Assembly (NCBI RefSeq): GCF_002994745.2
Contig: NC_037093.1
Coordinates: forward strand, 45,736,384-45,800,383
Source of the DNA: Rosa chinensis
Lineage: Eukaryota; Streptophyta; Magnoliopsida; Rosales; Rosaceae
Length of the DNA: 64,000 bases
Direction of reading: 5' to 3'
The notes under the pieces are model-generated. The model did no database searches. It was not told where the DNA came from and was given only the letters and a program-made list of their open reading frames with translations. This document shows, piece by piece, positions 50,585 to 62,374 of the stretch; the first letter of the stretch is position 1, and every line of letters starts with the position of its first letter. The translations under genes and the position numbers were made by a program.

Positions 50585-52411
50585 ATGGGACACTTTTCAG
50601 GTGTATAATTCGATGACTCTATCTAAATTCATCTACTTACTCTGTTTCAAGCTATCATTAGGCACTCCATCTCTATTCTCTCACATACATGATCTTACGC
50701 ACATTCAGAATCAGAGGTCAAAGCAATATATATGTGATCCCCATTTGAGGGATTGGCTTTAATAGTTGAATTGTCACCACTTTTAGGTTCCTGAATTGCA
50801 TTCTTATGGGATTTCTCAATTAAAACAAATGCTTTTCACCCAAATCATGCATTGTTAGAATGAATCTCAACCAATCCAAGCATTGAGTGTCTGACACCAA
50901 TGCACGTACCCAAAAAGAAAACCAAAATACTGCACATGTACGTAGCACCTTTATATTAGATTGGAGAAAAATGTGTGTGTTTATATTAAATTACTTTCAC
51001 CTGTTATACTGCAGCTACGGATGAGAATCTAGGATTCCAGTCTGGAGTTCCCATACCGGGACTGAATCCTCCATCAAATCAGTTTGGAAATGCATTTTGT
51101 GGAGCTGGGTCGGGACTCATTCGAGAGGGATTGGGTGCTTATGGGAAGAGAATTTGTGGATCAAGTTCACAGTATGTGCAAAGCAATGTAAGTAGCGCTA
51201 ATCCGAAACTGAGGAGTGAACTATGAATTAATTGTAAATCAACTCCAGTTTCTATGATGATCAGCCTAGAATGCAAGTATGAATGAATATCTTTCTTGCT
51301 ATTGTCTTCAGACTCTGCTATTTTGGATGTGACACACCTGGAAGCCGTTTTTTGGGGCAACTTTAATCCTGTTGTGATGATGTTGAAGTTGCCCCAAAAA
51401 AGGCATGATCCGCCATACAATTCAATGTATTTAGAAAAGTGGCATGATCTTGCATTGTTTTCTTGCTTCGAGTTTTATCACTTCTTTACCATGTACGCTC
51501 AAATGTACTCTCAAATGAGCAGATAATTAAGTGCTTCTCGGATCCTCAATACTACTTCCAAGTGAATGCGCACTACGTCAGGAACAAACTGAAGATAATT
51601 CTATTTCCATTTCTTCACAGGGTATGTAGAAGTCTGAAGTTAAGAGGATGCTTATGAAGTCCAAATAAATTCAAATTCATGATAAATTTTAACAGCATTG
51701 TTTACATTCTATGTCTCCTTTGCTTTAGGGACACTGGACCAGGATAACAGAGCCAATTGGAGGCAGGCTTTCCTATAATCCTCCAATTAATGATATAAAT
51801 GCTCCAGATTTATACATTCCATTCATGACATTTGCAACATACTTGGTTCTTGCTGGCATCTCTCTCGGCCTTTCTGGGAAGTAAGTCTCAGACATCCTCT
51901 AAATCCAATTTCTAAGCAGCATCCTTTTAAGTTTTCCTTCAAATATGACCCATTGCCTCACTTAAGATCCTTTCATAGTATCATGAAATAGTTTCAACAT
52001 TTTTAATTTCTATTCCATGCCAGATTTAGTCCAGAAGCCTTAAATTGGCAGTTTGTGAAAGGAATGGCAAGCTGGTTATTCCAAGCAATGTTGTTGAAGG
52101 CATCATTGACTTCGCTAGGCGGTGGAGAGGCACCATTGTTGGACATGATAGCATATGCTGGGTATACATTCACGGGGCTGTGCGTGGCTGTTGTAGGGAG
52201 AATTACATTAAGCTATGCGTACTACTTGATAGTCATATGGACATCCATGTGCTCAGGTATCTTCTTGGCTAAGACGATTAAGCTAACTTTGTATGCCGAG
52301 GCTAGGAGTTACGATGTCACCATCCACAACTATCTCTTGCTTGGTATTGCATTTTCTCCATTCCCATTCATCTTCTGCCTGAGCAACCCTACCGGGAATT
52401 GGATTTCCTGA
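50585..52411 (+). CDS. YIF1/HRF1-family Golgi membrane protein (5 exons, 275 aa)
   Basis: Exons: 50585-50600, 51015-51187, 51523-51621, 51729-51880, 52024-52411. They total 828 nt, phases close, stop TGA at 52409. The first exon is only 16 nt (MGHFS plus one base); its frame fits and its ATG context is accATGG, but it is the least certain part. The protein has the family hallmarks FGNAFCGAGSGLIREGLGAYG, FSDPQYYFQVNAHYVRNKLK, LHRGHWTRI and INAPDLYIPFMTF, then about five hydrophobic spans in the C-terminal half (residues about 112-270). YIF1 proteins partner YIP1 in ER-to-Golgi vesicle traffic. The length is close to the usual 265-270 aa. The IIKCF block replaces the more usual ISRYF. Plants have several paralogues; I cannot say which this is. 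Confidence 0.88.
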
Positions 52412-53269
52412 ATCAGCTCTGTGCATATACAGAACTCATTGCTCAGATACTTGTGGTAGCTAGCAAGCATACTAGATCTTCCAGTTCGATTAAACATCGT
52501 CCGCGCATGACTGGGACTTGGATCTTTCAAGCTTGGTTGTGGGATTTGGGATTTCTCTGCCATGCTTATCTAATTTCTAGTATTATCGTAGAGCTAGATT
52601 GGTGACTCAATTTTTGCAGCCTCATTGAACTTTATAGTAATACAAGTTCATGAATTTCTTGTGTTTCAGTGTTTCTATGCTAGTATGCTTTAGCAATTTT
52701 TTATTCTATCAGTCTTGTAACACTTTACTTTTACTTGGTTCTTACTACGTACCATCAGTAAATCGCAGTCATTGGCTTTGCATTTCAAGCATTACAAGAC
52801 TTATATTGTGAGTGCATTTCCCACAACTTACAACTTCGTTGTGAAGTTTTTAGCTTGTAAATTTGTGAATCACATTCTCTCAAAACATAATCACATTTTC
52901 GGTGTTTATTATGCTTTTCCTTACTGATCATACTATTTGTAGACTTAGTATTGTTTACTGACATGGAATGAGAATAAGAAAGAGAATAATCACTTTCAAT
53001 CCTAATTAATTTTATGTTTACTAACTTAAAAGAGAACTAAAATCATACTTGACTAATATAAAACTGAGGAATGTGACTCATTATGTGTCATTTTATTTTA
53101 TTTTTTTTAATCTTCATTCCATAATGTCAGTGAGATTTGAACTTGTAAGCTCCACGATATCGGCTATTCCTAACGGGCCACAGTTCACCACTTCAGCTGA
53201 CATTGTGTTTCTCATTAATCATATTCTTGGCAAACTGTATATAGCCATGGCATAACTTGAGGCACGTCT
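52412..53269. other. Intergenic, no gene seen
   Basis: Contains the likely 3' UTR of the YIF1-like gene and the upstream region of the PPR gene. A T-rich run lies at about 53093-53110. Nothing else recognised. Confidence 0.4.
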
Positions 53270-55207
53270 ATGCAAAGTGGGTTGTGCCACTCTTCCACAT
53301 TATTGGCCGCCAATAATATGAGTTGCTCAACCACGGTGGCTATAGGGAACTCAGTATTCCCGCCAAATTCAAACTCAAAATCCAGAAATTCCCAAAATCG
53401 GAGAGAAGTCATCTCCCTGTTGCAGAAATGCAAACACTATCAGATCCCACAAATACATGCTAAAATAATAAGAAATGGCCAGGACCAAGATCCATTCGTC
53501 GTCTTCGAGCTTCTTCGTCTCTGCTCCAACCTCAAGTCCATTGACTATGCCTCCAAGGTTTTCCGACGCACCCAATCCCCAAACGTGTATCTCTACACTG
53601 CTCTCATTGATGGGTTTGTGTCGTCTGGCTATTACCTTGATGCGATTCGTCTTTACTGTCAGATGGTCAATGAGTTTATATTTCCGGACAAATATGCCAT
53701 CACTTCTGTGTTGAAAGCTTGTGGCTTTGGGTTGGCTTTGGAGGAGGGTAGAGAAGTCCATGCCCAGGCTTTGAAGCTTGGGTTGTCCTCGAATAGATCA
53801 ATAAGGATGAAGCTGATGGGTCTTTATGGAAAGTGTGGTGAATTTGAAAGTGCACGCCAGGTGTTTGATGAAATGCCTGAAGGAGATGCAGTTGCGGCAA
53901 CCGTCATGATAACTTGTTATGCTGAGTATGGACTAGTTGAGGAGGCGAGTGGTGTTTTTGACGGGCTCAGGGAAAAGGATACGGTTTGCTGGACTGCGAT
54001 GATTGATGGGTTGGTTAAGAATGGGGAGATGAATAGGGCTTTGGAGGTGTTTAGGGATATGCAGAGGAAGAATGTGTGGCCTAATGAAGTTACATTGGTT
54101 TGTGTTCTATCTGCTTGTTCGCATTTGGGAGCTTTGGAGCTCGGACGATGGGTTTGCTCGTATATAGATAAGAATAACATTGAATGCAATTGCATTGTGG
54201 GTGGTGCTCTGATTAATATGTATTCAAGGTGTGGTGATATTGATGGGGCAGTAGAGGTGTTTAGCAGGATGAAAAAGAGAGATGTCAGTACCTATAATTC
54301 CATGATTGAGGGGCTTGCTATGCATGGGAAGAGCACCATGGCTATTGAAATGTTCCGGGAAATGATGAAACGAGGACTTAAGCCAAATAGCATCACTTTT
54401 GTTAAAGTATTAAATGCATGTAGCCATGGGGGTTTGGTGGAGTTGGGGTTTGAGATATTTCATTCCATGACTAATAGTCACGGCATTCAACCGCAAATAG
54501 AACACTATGGATGCGTGGTTGATCTTCTAGCTCGTTCAGGACGGATTGAAGAGGCGTACAGTTTCATTGAAAGAACGAAAATGGCACCAGATCATATCAT
54601 GTTGGGGGCTTTGCTAAGTGCTTGTAAAATCCACCGAAACCTCGAATTAGGAGAAAGGGTGGCCGAAATGTTGGTAAACTGTGATGATGCAGATTCAGGG
54701 ACTTTCGCTTTACTGTCAAATGTGTATGCTGCATCAGGGAAGTGGAAAGAGGCTGCACGAGTCAGAGCTTTGACCAAGGAAGCTGGAACTCCAAAGGAGC
54801 CTGGTTGTAGTTTAATTGAAGTGAACAATGAGATCCATGAGTTCCTTTTGGGAGACATTAGACACCCACAGAAAGAAAATATCTACAGAAAGTTAGAGGA
54901 GCTAAACCCTGTGTTAAAAAGGGAAGGATACTCGCCGGCGACAGAGGTAGTTTTGCATGATATTGGGGAAAGGCAAAAGGAATGGGCTCTAGCAATACAT
55001 AGTGAGAGGCTTGCCATATGCTACGGACTAATCTCTACTAAACCGTGTACCACTTTAAGGATTGTGAAAAATTTGAGGGTTTGCAATGACTGCCACTCAA
55101 TGATCAAGTTGATAGCTAAGATTACTAAGAGAAAGATAATAATGAGGGATCGCCATAGGTTCCATCATTTCGAGAATGGAGCTTGTTCTTGTGGTGATTA
55201 CTGGTAA
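53270..55207 (+). CDS. OTP80: PLS-DYW pentatricopeptide RNA-editing factor, OTP80-like (645 aa)
   Basis: Intronless frame. The first ATG at 53270 gives a 16-residue extension; the second Met at 53318 (MSCSTTVAIGNSVFPP) starts a Ser/Asn-rich, basic, chloroplast-transit-like leader and may be the true start. PPR repeats run from about residue 50 to 430 (NVYLYTALIDGFVSSG, DTVCWTAMIDGLVKNG, GGALINMYSRCGDI, YNSMIEGLAMHG, LNACSHGGLVELG), followed by E and E+ motifs (GCSLIEVNNEIHEFLLGD). A full DYW deaminase domain has the HSE zinc/catalytic motif at 577-579, CNDCH at 605-609, CSC at 639-641 and terminal GDYW. Wording closely follows Arabidopsis At5g59200/OTP80, a chloroplast C-to-U editing factor for rpl23. 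As I recall it, the Arabidopsis protein lacks the DYW domain. Orthology is likely; the editing site here is inferred. Confidence 0.88.
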   Translation: MQSGLCHSSTLLAANNMSCSTTVAIGNSVFPPNSNSKSRNSQNRREVISLLQKCKHYQIPQIHAKIIRNGQDQDPFVVFELLRLCSNLKSIDYASKVFRRTQSPNVYLYTALIDGFVSSGYYLDAIRLYCQMVNEFIFPDKYAITSVLKACGFGLALEEGREVHAQALKLGLSSNRSIRMKLMGLYGKCGEFESARQVFDEMPEGDAVAATVMITCYAEYGLVEEASGVFDGLREKDTVCWTAMIDGLVKNGEMNRALEVFRDMQRKNVWPNEVTLVCVLSACSHLGALELGRWVCSYIDKNNIECNCIVGGALINMYSRCGDIDGAVEVFSRMKKRDVSTYNSMIEGLAMHGKSTMAIEMFREMMKRGLKPNSITFVKVLNACSHGGLVELGFEIFHSMTNSHGIQPQIEHYGCVVDLLARSGRIEEAYSFIERTKMAPDHIMLGALLSACKIHRNLELGERVAEMLVNCDDADSGTFALLSNVYAASGKWKEAARVRALTKEAGTPKEPGCSLIEVNNEIHEFLLGDIRHPQKENIYRKLEELNPVLKREGYSPATEVVLHDIGERQKEWALAIHSERLAICYGLISTKPCTTLRIVKNLRVCNDCHSMIKLIAKITKRKIIMRDRHRFHHFENGACSCGDYW

Positions 55208-55626
55208 AAGAAAAAATACTGCAAATATCTAACGTGAAAGTATATTTTGTATGTTCACCCTGCTCTTTCTTTTCTTTTCTTTGGTCTCGAAAATTAGATT
55301 TCCACCAAAATAATATTCGAATTAATAGCAGTGGCAAACAAAAATAAATGTCCCAGTTTCAGTAAGCTTATTCCTCAGGTTTGAAAAATGAAAATGGTCT
55401 CATGACTCAGCAAAATGATCAACTGAGCTTCAGTTCCATTATAAGGAAAATGTTGCATTACACATAACCTCAAAGACTGATAATTTATCACAAAGTTACA
55501 AGCATCACAGAACACTAGTCCTAAAAAGCTAAAACCAATTACAATAAAAGTTAAGATGCATCTCTATCTGGGATGAACATTACAATAAAAGTTCAGATGC
55601 ATCTCTATCTGGGATGAACTAAATAG
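55208..55626. other. Convergent 3' ends of the PPR and RPA43-like genes
   Basis: 419 bp between the two stop codons. A 41-bp tandem repeat (attacaataaaagtt followed by agatgcatctctatctggga) lies at 55538-55618, within the expected 3' UTR of the minus-strand gene. Confidence 0.5.
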
Positions 55627-56563
55627 CTAATATGCATTAACGCTTTTTTCTGTTTGGGACTTTGAGGCTTCAGAATCTGGGTGTAGCCAACATGACTTTG
55701 GCTTGTGCAGAAATACAACATTGATGCTACTGGAAATCAAAAAATAACCACAAAAGAATGTAGAAACCACGCAGCACTCTTATAAAGTCTCTTTACCTTG
55801 TCTTGTGTTTCTTTGACTTCTTGATATAGTGGTCATTATTGAAAGAAAATGCTTCAGTACCGATTGAACTAGGCTTTACTTTGGTATTGAGCCCTTGAAT
55901 AACTGTTGTACTGGGCTCTTGCATAACTGACTCCCCCTCATTTTCTCTTCTCCTCTTATTACTCCTACAAATTCTTTTAACAATTAGAATGCAGAATCCA
56001 CTTGGTACCTTTTTTTGTTCCTCAATGAAAAGTAAGTTTAAACTTATTGATCAAAGAAAAAAAAAAACAAAGAATGAACTCTTTCAACTTATAGAATTCC
56101 AAGATTAGTAAAAACCTGTCTGTAAGTCCATCATCTTCCACATTTTTATCTAAAAAGCGAATGCTCCCAGTGTGAGCTGGACGCAAAGAACCATATATGT
56201 GCAGTGTCTCCACATCCAAACTGCAAAGGTGAAATAGTACCATGAACATATGTGCAGGCACTTTCCAGCATTAAAAATTCAAAATAGGTAGCCAAAGTGG
56301 TGAGGGAGGATGAAGATTAGACTAAGTCAACTATTCAAAGGTGAAACACTGTCATGAACATATGCGCAGGCATTCACAATCATTAACAATTCAAAACAGG
56401 AGGCCAAAGTGGTGAGGATGAAGATTAGACTAAGTCAACTATTCAAACCCTCCCAATATTTCATCAAATCTAACAGCTACACACAATCATTTAACATTAC
56501 TTTTACTTGATTATTAATTGAAAAAGTAAGATCACCCACACACACACACACCACCCCCAACCC

Positions 56564-56596
<33 letters not shown>

Positions 56597-58320
56597 GCCC
56601 CAAAACAAAAACAGAGTAACAAACATATACCAGAAATGCTTGTGAATTTTGCTTTAATGTTGGTAGCACCTAAAAGTTTATATGCAGAACAAATAGCCAA
56701 TGGCAATTCGCCTACTTTAGCTCTAAAACTGCCACATGTAAATCAGTTTAAAATATGAAATATCGATTTCAAAAGGCCTGATCCAGATACCCATGACATG
56801 TCCTCTGGTAACCATTAACATTCCTCCATCAGATGAAGATGACACCACCAGATATATACAGCTATGTTTGTATTTAATAATAAAGAAGCAAAAGTAAGTG
56901 TAGGTCACCTGTTGACTGAAAGTCGTATCATGGTTCCAACTTTTATCACATGCCGCTTCTGATATCTGCTAATATATACTTGCTTGCCACGTTTCTAAGG
57001 AGTATTGACATATCAGAGAGGCCAAATGAATTTGTACAGTTAAGAAGATAAACATTGAACACAGTAATGAAGAAATCCTCTTACATATTTATACTTAAAC
57101 TCTTCGCGAATATCTTCATCTTTTATGAAGGCACATGAAAAGCCAAGAACAATGACAGATATGGATCCTCGGGTGACTTTCACCACCTTGCCTTCTGAAG
57201 TTACATCACATTAGAAAAAAATCAGTAATAATGGTAATATCAATAGTAGTAAGTTCAACGAACAGTGCAGCGCATGTATGCCAGATACAATAACAAGATG
57301 CTGAAAAAGATGTCTTTTTTTCTTCTTTTTTTCCCCTTAATGACAGTACAAATCAATTTCAGACTTAACAACTCAAAGTATTACCCTCAAAGGAACAAAA
57401 TTTTGTATCTATGTTGCTGCATTAGTCAACATAAAGGACAAGAAATACTACCTACAAGCATATTTGGCTTTGGAGAGAAAAGTAACAAAGTCGCTCTTAT
57501 GCTCACAGTAAAATAAGGATGAACACCATTCAGAATCTTTGCATCCTTGGATGAAACGTCAAACTTATAAGCAACTAAGACACCATCCAAATTATCATCA
57601 AACCTGTATTGGACAGCAGAGAAAGACTGTTAAATGCAAAAATACTTGGCAGCTACTACATTGTCCAAGATTAACTGTAATCATCACAATACGTAACACT
57701 CAGATATTCCAACAAGGGCCATAAACGGGCTGACAGAGTTATACAAGAGCCAACTGATGAATTCAGTGGATTACCAAAGTAATGCTCACTAATTTCTGTA
57801 CCTTGCAGCCTCTAAAGCAACAGAAAGCGGATATCTTTAACTGAAAAAAAACTTATTCGTTGCAAAGAGACCAAACCAGGGCTATACCTACAGTGGAAAC
57901 ACTGAAAATTTTTTGTTCATTGCAAGGAAATTTTTCATTTTTTCCAAAAAATTGGCAAAACCTCCCTAAAACCAAATATAGGAAAAACCTTTGCTTCTCC
58001 ACATGCATAGTTTATCGTTTTTCTGCAAACACAGTCTCCAAAATCTCATTGTTTTCAGGAAATTCAACTAAACCAATACAGAAAGCAAGGATCTTTATGA
58101 GCAATTTAAGTAAGCAACAGTTAAACCAACCAAACAAATATGACCAAGATTACAAAAACTTAGAATCATCAAATTTAACATAAACCAAAGAAAGAGTGAT
58201 GGAGAAGTACTTGAAAATCATGGAGCTCAGCTGGTGATGAATTGCACCGTCGATGTCGCCGCCCTTCGATGGGTGCAGAAACACTTTCATATTGGTATCG
58301 GAAACCTTCAAGCCCTCCAT
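55627..58320 (-). CDS. RPA43-like RNA polymerase I subunit (7 exons, 277 aa)
   Basis: Exons: 58320-58211, 57603-57452, 57194-57085, 56994-56909, 56220-56116, 55964-55797, 55729-55627. The sum is 834 nt and all phases close. The protein starts MEGLKVSDTNMKVFLHPSKG, then AKILNGVHPYFTVSIRATLLLFSPKPNMLVEGKVVKV, an S1/OB-like segment (SISVIVLGFSCAFI), EEFKYK, and LDVETLHIYGSLRPAHTGSI. It ends in a basic tail (RSNKRRREN, KKSKKHKTR) suited to nuclear import. This order matches the Rpb7-like N-domain and OB fold of plant RPA43 (Arabidopsis At1g75670), part of the stalk of Pol I that transcribes rRNA genes in the nucleolus. The last exon choice (acceptor TTTCCAG at 55730) is the weakest call; an acceptor about 28 nt further on is possible. 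Confidence 0.82.
56222..56450. repeat. About 111-bp tandem duplication in RPA43-like intron 4
   Basis: The block starting caaaggtgaaa and running through gaagattagactaagtcaac occurs twice, from about 56224 and from about 56335, with small differences. A 32-A run lies further along the same intron at about 56563-56594, beside a (CA)n run at 56536-56551. Confidence 0.75.
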
Positions 58321-59871
58321 TACCGGAGCTAGGGTTTTACAACGGCAGAGCCCTAAAACCCTAGCCTGGCCACAGTTTTTTTGCTAGTTGACTGCGGTCA
58401 CAGTTGCTCAGGGTTCTTTTGTCCACGAACAAGACATTGATTCTCTCCCTCTTTGAATTGGAATGGCGTTCGTTAAACAAATTTGGGTTGGGCCCTGAAC
58501 CGGGTCGGGGCAGACAAAAATAAAAAGCCCTACCCCAGCGGGTCGGTTCCGTCCGACATTAACCCGTCCCCCAAATTAAATAGATGACTCTTCATTTAGT
58601 TGTTGCCAAAATTGTTCATGATATTTTGAAGAGATGATATTTTTATAGAATAACTACCTTCAAAATATGAAAAATATAAGTTTATAATTCATAATTGTTA
58701 GTGTCGGCAGATCAAAGCACAAATATTGCAAATAATAAAAATTCAATAAACAGAGAAGAAGGCATGGACTTCACAATAAAGATAAATAAAAAAATGATAT
58801 AAAGAGAAATCTTACGTATCTACAAACGTTTTATTTATTTATTTTTTAAGTGAAACAGAGAGCTCAAAAGCCAAAACAAAAAATGAAAACTAAGAAATAA
58901 TAAAACATAGCATTGACAAGTTATTTTTTCTTCATTGAGACACACCCTTTGATATAATCAAGCCTTGACAAAATCTTTATATGTTATTAGTTACATAGTC
59001 TTCTTTTATGGTTGATAATCTTGGTTTGTTATTCCTTGGTTTGTTTAGTCAGTGATCCTATCATTCCTAAGGTTGTCTTATGTCTCAAAACAAGGTTTTG
59101 GACAAGTAGCCTCATCTTCCGTAGGGTATACTACTTCTCTCTATGTCTCTCAACTCTTTTTGCCACTTGTATAAAAGCATTGTAGATTGCGTGATTGAAA
59201 TTTGGGTCTGAGGCATGGAAACTTTGACGCATGTCCAAGAACAACAAATAATATCTGAGGTCAATGAGAAGGATTTTTGGGCAAGAGGCCATGGAAAATT
59301 TGTTATCAATGATTGAATGCCAGATTTTAGCTACCAGTCAATCAAATTAGCTAGTAGCTACCTTCTTTCTAATCATGGCTTTGTTTACTCGAGAATCACA
59401 TGTTTGCTCTCTCCCAGTTGCTTTCTTCCGAGTTCTTTCCTATACCTAGATAGATAATGAGATGGAATGTGGAGTAATTGAAGGCATTCTCGTAGCTATG
59501 CGATCCTTCGCGAGTAAGGAAGAAGATGATTCACACTTATGAGTAGGGGGGTGCTGTGTGTGTTTTTATTTTTATTTTATTTTATTTTTTTAGTTAAAAT
59601 AGATTTCATTAAAATAAAAATAAAAACAGCGCAAGATATTTATAGCAACTTTCTTTCATTCACTTATAATGACACCCAATTATTTCAAGCCTACATGACT
59701 ATATGAAGTCATTCCACATAAAATAAAATTTCTTGAATCTCTTTTCTTCAATGCACTCAATTATAGTATATGAGGAAATTCCATGACTTCGTGTAAACAA
59801 AAATCTCATAATATATAAGTTGAGCTAGCCATCTTGCTCATTTTTCAGACATCCTCTTCAGAACCTCTGTA
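58321..59871. other. Intergenic, no gene seen
   Basis: The first 150 bp upstream of RPA43-like are GC-rich and promoter-like. The rest is AT-rich. The 65-codon frame at 59112-59309 is unrecognised. Confidence 0.4.
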
Positions 59872-59880
59872 TATATAGTT

Positions 59881-60309
59881 GGGTTATTATCACAAATGGT
59901 ACCTGAACTTATCCTCTATTTTATCGATGGTACCTGAACTTCAATTTTGATCACAACCGGTACCTGAACTTTTCGATTTTATTTTAAATGGTACCTAAGA
60001 CCACCTTCAGTCACTATTCCGGCCAAAAAAATGAAATCTAAGAAAACAAAAAATTAAAAAAACAAGTTCAAGGCAAGTCTATTACCAAAAAATCATCACT
60101 ATATATAATCGCAACCCTCGAAATCATCAAAAATCATCACTATGATCACCTCCCATGTCGTTTTTAGTCGGAATAGTGACCGGAGGTGGCTCTAGGTACC
60201 ATTTAAAATGAAATCGAAAAGTTCGGGTACTAGTTGTGATCAAAATTGAAGTTCAGGTACCATCAATGAAATTGAGGTATAGTTCAGGTACCATTTGTGA
60301 TAATAACCC
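59881..60309. mobile_element. Mutator-type MITE (429 bp)
   Basis: The ends are inverted copies starting GGGTTATTATCACAAATGGT. The inverted similarity extends about 150 bp inward, with repeated ggtacctgaactt phrases. The exact 9-bp direct repeat tatatagtt flanks it at 59872-59880 and 60310-60318. No coding capacity. Long terminal repeats and a 9-bp target duplication place it in the Mutator superfamily. Confidence 0.88.
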
Positions 60310-60318
60310 TATATAGTT

Positions 60319-61062
60319 TGAGTGTGCAACTTTTCACGCTGTACATTCATCCGAATAGGTAAACTTGTTCTTCTACAATTTTTCTGAGAAATGGTTATTT
60401 GGCAGTGCCGTTTTATGCTTATAAAAAAAAATTAGTTTGAACCCAAGAGTTTTTTTTGTTTTGGTGAACAGTTTAAAACTTCGAACCCAAGATTGATATT
60501 TTTTTTTAAGCCGAACACACAACGTCGTTTTCTGAGATTTTTTCAATGTCTTTATTGCATCTTGTTTAGGTTAGGACTTGGGACAATAAATTGAAACAAC
60601 CATACCCTTTTCAATGTCTTTACTCCCTCACCCACATCACACACCAAAAAAAAAAAACAAAGAGAGAATCTGGGAACTTTAAAACCATCTCAAAAGGCAC
60701 AGTATCAGACCACAACAACAAAAGCAAAGCATCTTCTTTTGCCTCCGCTTTCCTTCTCTATCTCCCAAAAACCCTTCCCAGCAAACAAAAAAAAAAACAG
60801 TAACAGAAAATCGCAGTCGCCAACAACCCCAAACCCCTCTCCTTTTATTACAAGAAGCAGAGAAACCCAAGTGCGCAACGTGACAATTTCAGACCACGTA
60901 CCATGAATGAGTACTATTACACACAAAGCCTCATCTCATTTTTCATTTCTGGGTTTCAGCCACAACCTCCAAACCCACAAAATTGACCATCTTCTTGTCT
61001 CTGTTCGTTGATTTTTCAGATCTGACGAGTACCCAAAAGAGCATTACGGAGGCCAAACATCC
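60319..61062. other. Upstream region of the MEE60-like gene
   Basis: AT-rich to 60600, then a CA/AAC-rich stretch typical of plant 5' leaders (60640-60960). The short frames on either strand (60591-60926) are low complexity. The leader and transcription start cannot be fixed. Confidence 0.4.
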
Positions 61063-61581
61063 ATGTCGTCCTCATCAACCACAAGCGTCCACGTCACCGC
61101 CCTGGACGGTCTGGTCAACGTCAACTCCCTCTTCACCATCGCGGTCTTCGTGGGCCTGTCCCTGACCGTACCGGGACAAAAGAGCCTCGAGAACCGGACA
61201 GCCTGCGACGCCGGCAATGACGTGGCGAAGAAGCTTCTGGTGTTCGAGGTTGTCTCCTTCAGCTTCTTCCTCTTCTCGTCCCTGGTCGCCCAGGGCCTCA
61301 AGCTCGCCATCAACTTGCTTAACAGCAAGGAAGTCGACGAGGCCTTCCGGGCCCACATCAACATCAAGGTGCTGAGGTTCGGGATGTTGGGGTCGGCCTT
61401 CGGATCCGTCATGGGTTGCGTCTTTCTCATGTTGTCGATGGTCAATGTGATCCAGATCCGGTTGGGGATGTTGTCCTGTGGGAGCAAATCTGCTGTCCAC
61501 TCTGTTGCGGCTCTTATCGTTTTGGTCTCTTCGGCGCTCTTGGTCTATCTCTCTACTGCTATCTATGCTTTTCTTCACTAG
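61063..61581 (+). CDS. Four-helix membrane protein, MEE60-like (172 aa)
   Basis: Single-exon frame starting MSSSSTTSVHVTALDGLVNV; the context tccATGT is modest, but there is no other in-frame Met before the conserved part. Hydrophobic spans lie at about 22-35, 60-85, 103-132 and 145-171. Recognisable blocks are NSLFTIAVFVGLSLT, CDAGNDVAKKLLVFEVVSFS, LVAQGLKLAINLLNSK and LMLSMVNVIQIRLGMLSCGS. It resembles the plant protein annotated as MATERNAL EFFECT EMBRYO ARREST 60, from memory. Its biochemical function is not established. The coding region is markedly more GC-rich than its surroundings, usual for short intronless plant genes. Confidence 0.78.
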   Translation: MSSSSTTSVHVTALDGLVNVNSLFTIAVFVGLSLTVPGQKSLENRTACDAGNDVAKKLLVFEVVSFSFFLFSSLVAQGLKLAINLLNSKEVDEAFRAHINIKVLRFGMLGSAFGSVMGCVFLMLSMVNVIQIRLGMLSCGSKSAVHSVAALIVLVSSALLVYLSTAIYAFLH

Positions 61582-62374
61582 CAAAACCCCAGTTTCTTGT
61601 TCAATTCTCATAAATTTGTATACCCAGTTCAGGGTTTATGGGTTCTTGGTTCTACATACTTTGGATTGGTCAGACCAAACAGAGTACTATTCTGTGCCCC
61701 TTTTTTTTTTCTTTTTTTTTTTGAGTGTAGAACACTATTCGTGCTATTATTTTCTGGGGCAGAAGTACTACAACTTGCAAGAAGGCATTACGCTCAAGGC
61801 AGAAAACCTAGAAGCAAAGAAATAAGTTGTCTACACGTAAATCTATCTATGGAAGAGCCAAGAGGATAAGAGCAACAGCAATGGGATTGTGAAGCTGAGG
61901 CGTGATGGCATCGAGGGTCAGGGATGGTGTGCTCCAACATATTTGGAACCCGAATTTGTGCCCTCTGGATTCTCCGGCACCTTAATTGGCTAGAGAACAA
62001 TTTTGACCGGGCATTCAGTGAGAATAAGCGACTAGCATTTTCCTTGAAGTATTTTGGAATGTTGTATGATTTGTATTCAGGACCCGTGTTTATAAAATAA
62101 AAATTTAGACCTGGGTGTTTATTTGATGGTTCATGATGGAGTATGGTAAAGATGAAACATAAGAACAAAATGAGGGGTGACTGAGTTAATGGAGCTGGAA
62201 TTTCTCGCTAATTCTAGCTATGTTACATTTTATAAGTACAGGATAATTCAGTTGCAGCTCAAGCTAAAGATGTGAATGATAGTCTAAAATACAACAACAG
62301 CAGCAGCAAATCGGAAGGAAATTTACAAAAATGATAAGCTGTACTAGTGTTGCGACTTCGAGTATTTGAGGGTA
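61582..62374. other. Convergent intergenic region
   Basis: 3' UTR of the MEE60-like gene (T-rich run at 61701-61723), then 3' flank of the FAR1-family gene with a (CAG)n-like acaacaacagcagcagc at about 62292-62308. No gene seen. Confidence 0.4.

Noticed and set aside
53375..54858. Several 60-130 codon minus-strand frames within the PPR gene
   Set aside because: Antisense shadows of the 645-codon plus-strand frame.
61044..61611. 147- and 178-codon minus-strand frames opposite the MEE60-like gene
   Set aside because: Antisense shadows caused by the high GC content and codon pattern of the plus-strand gene.
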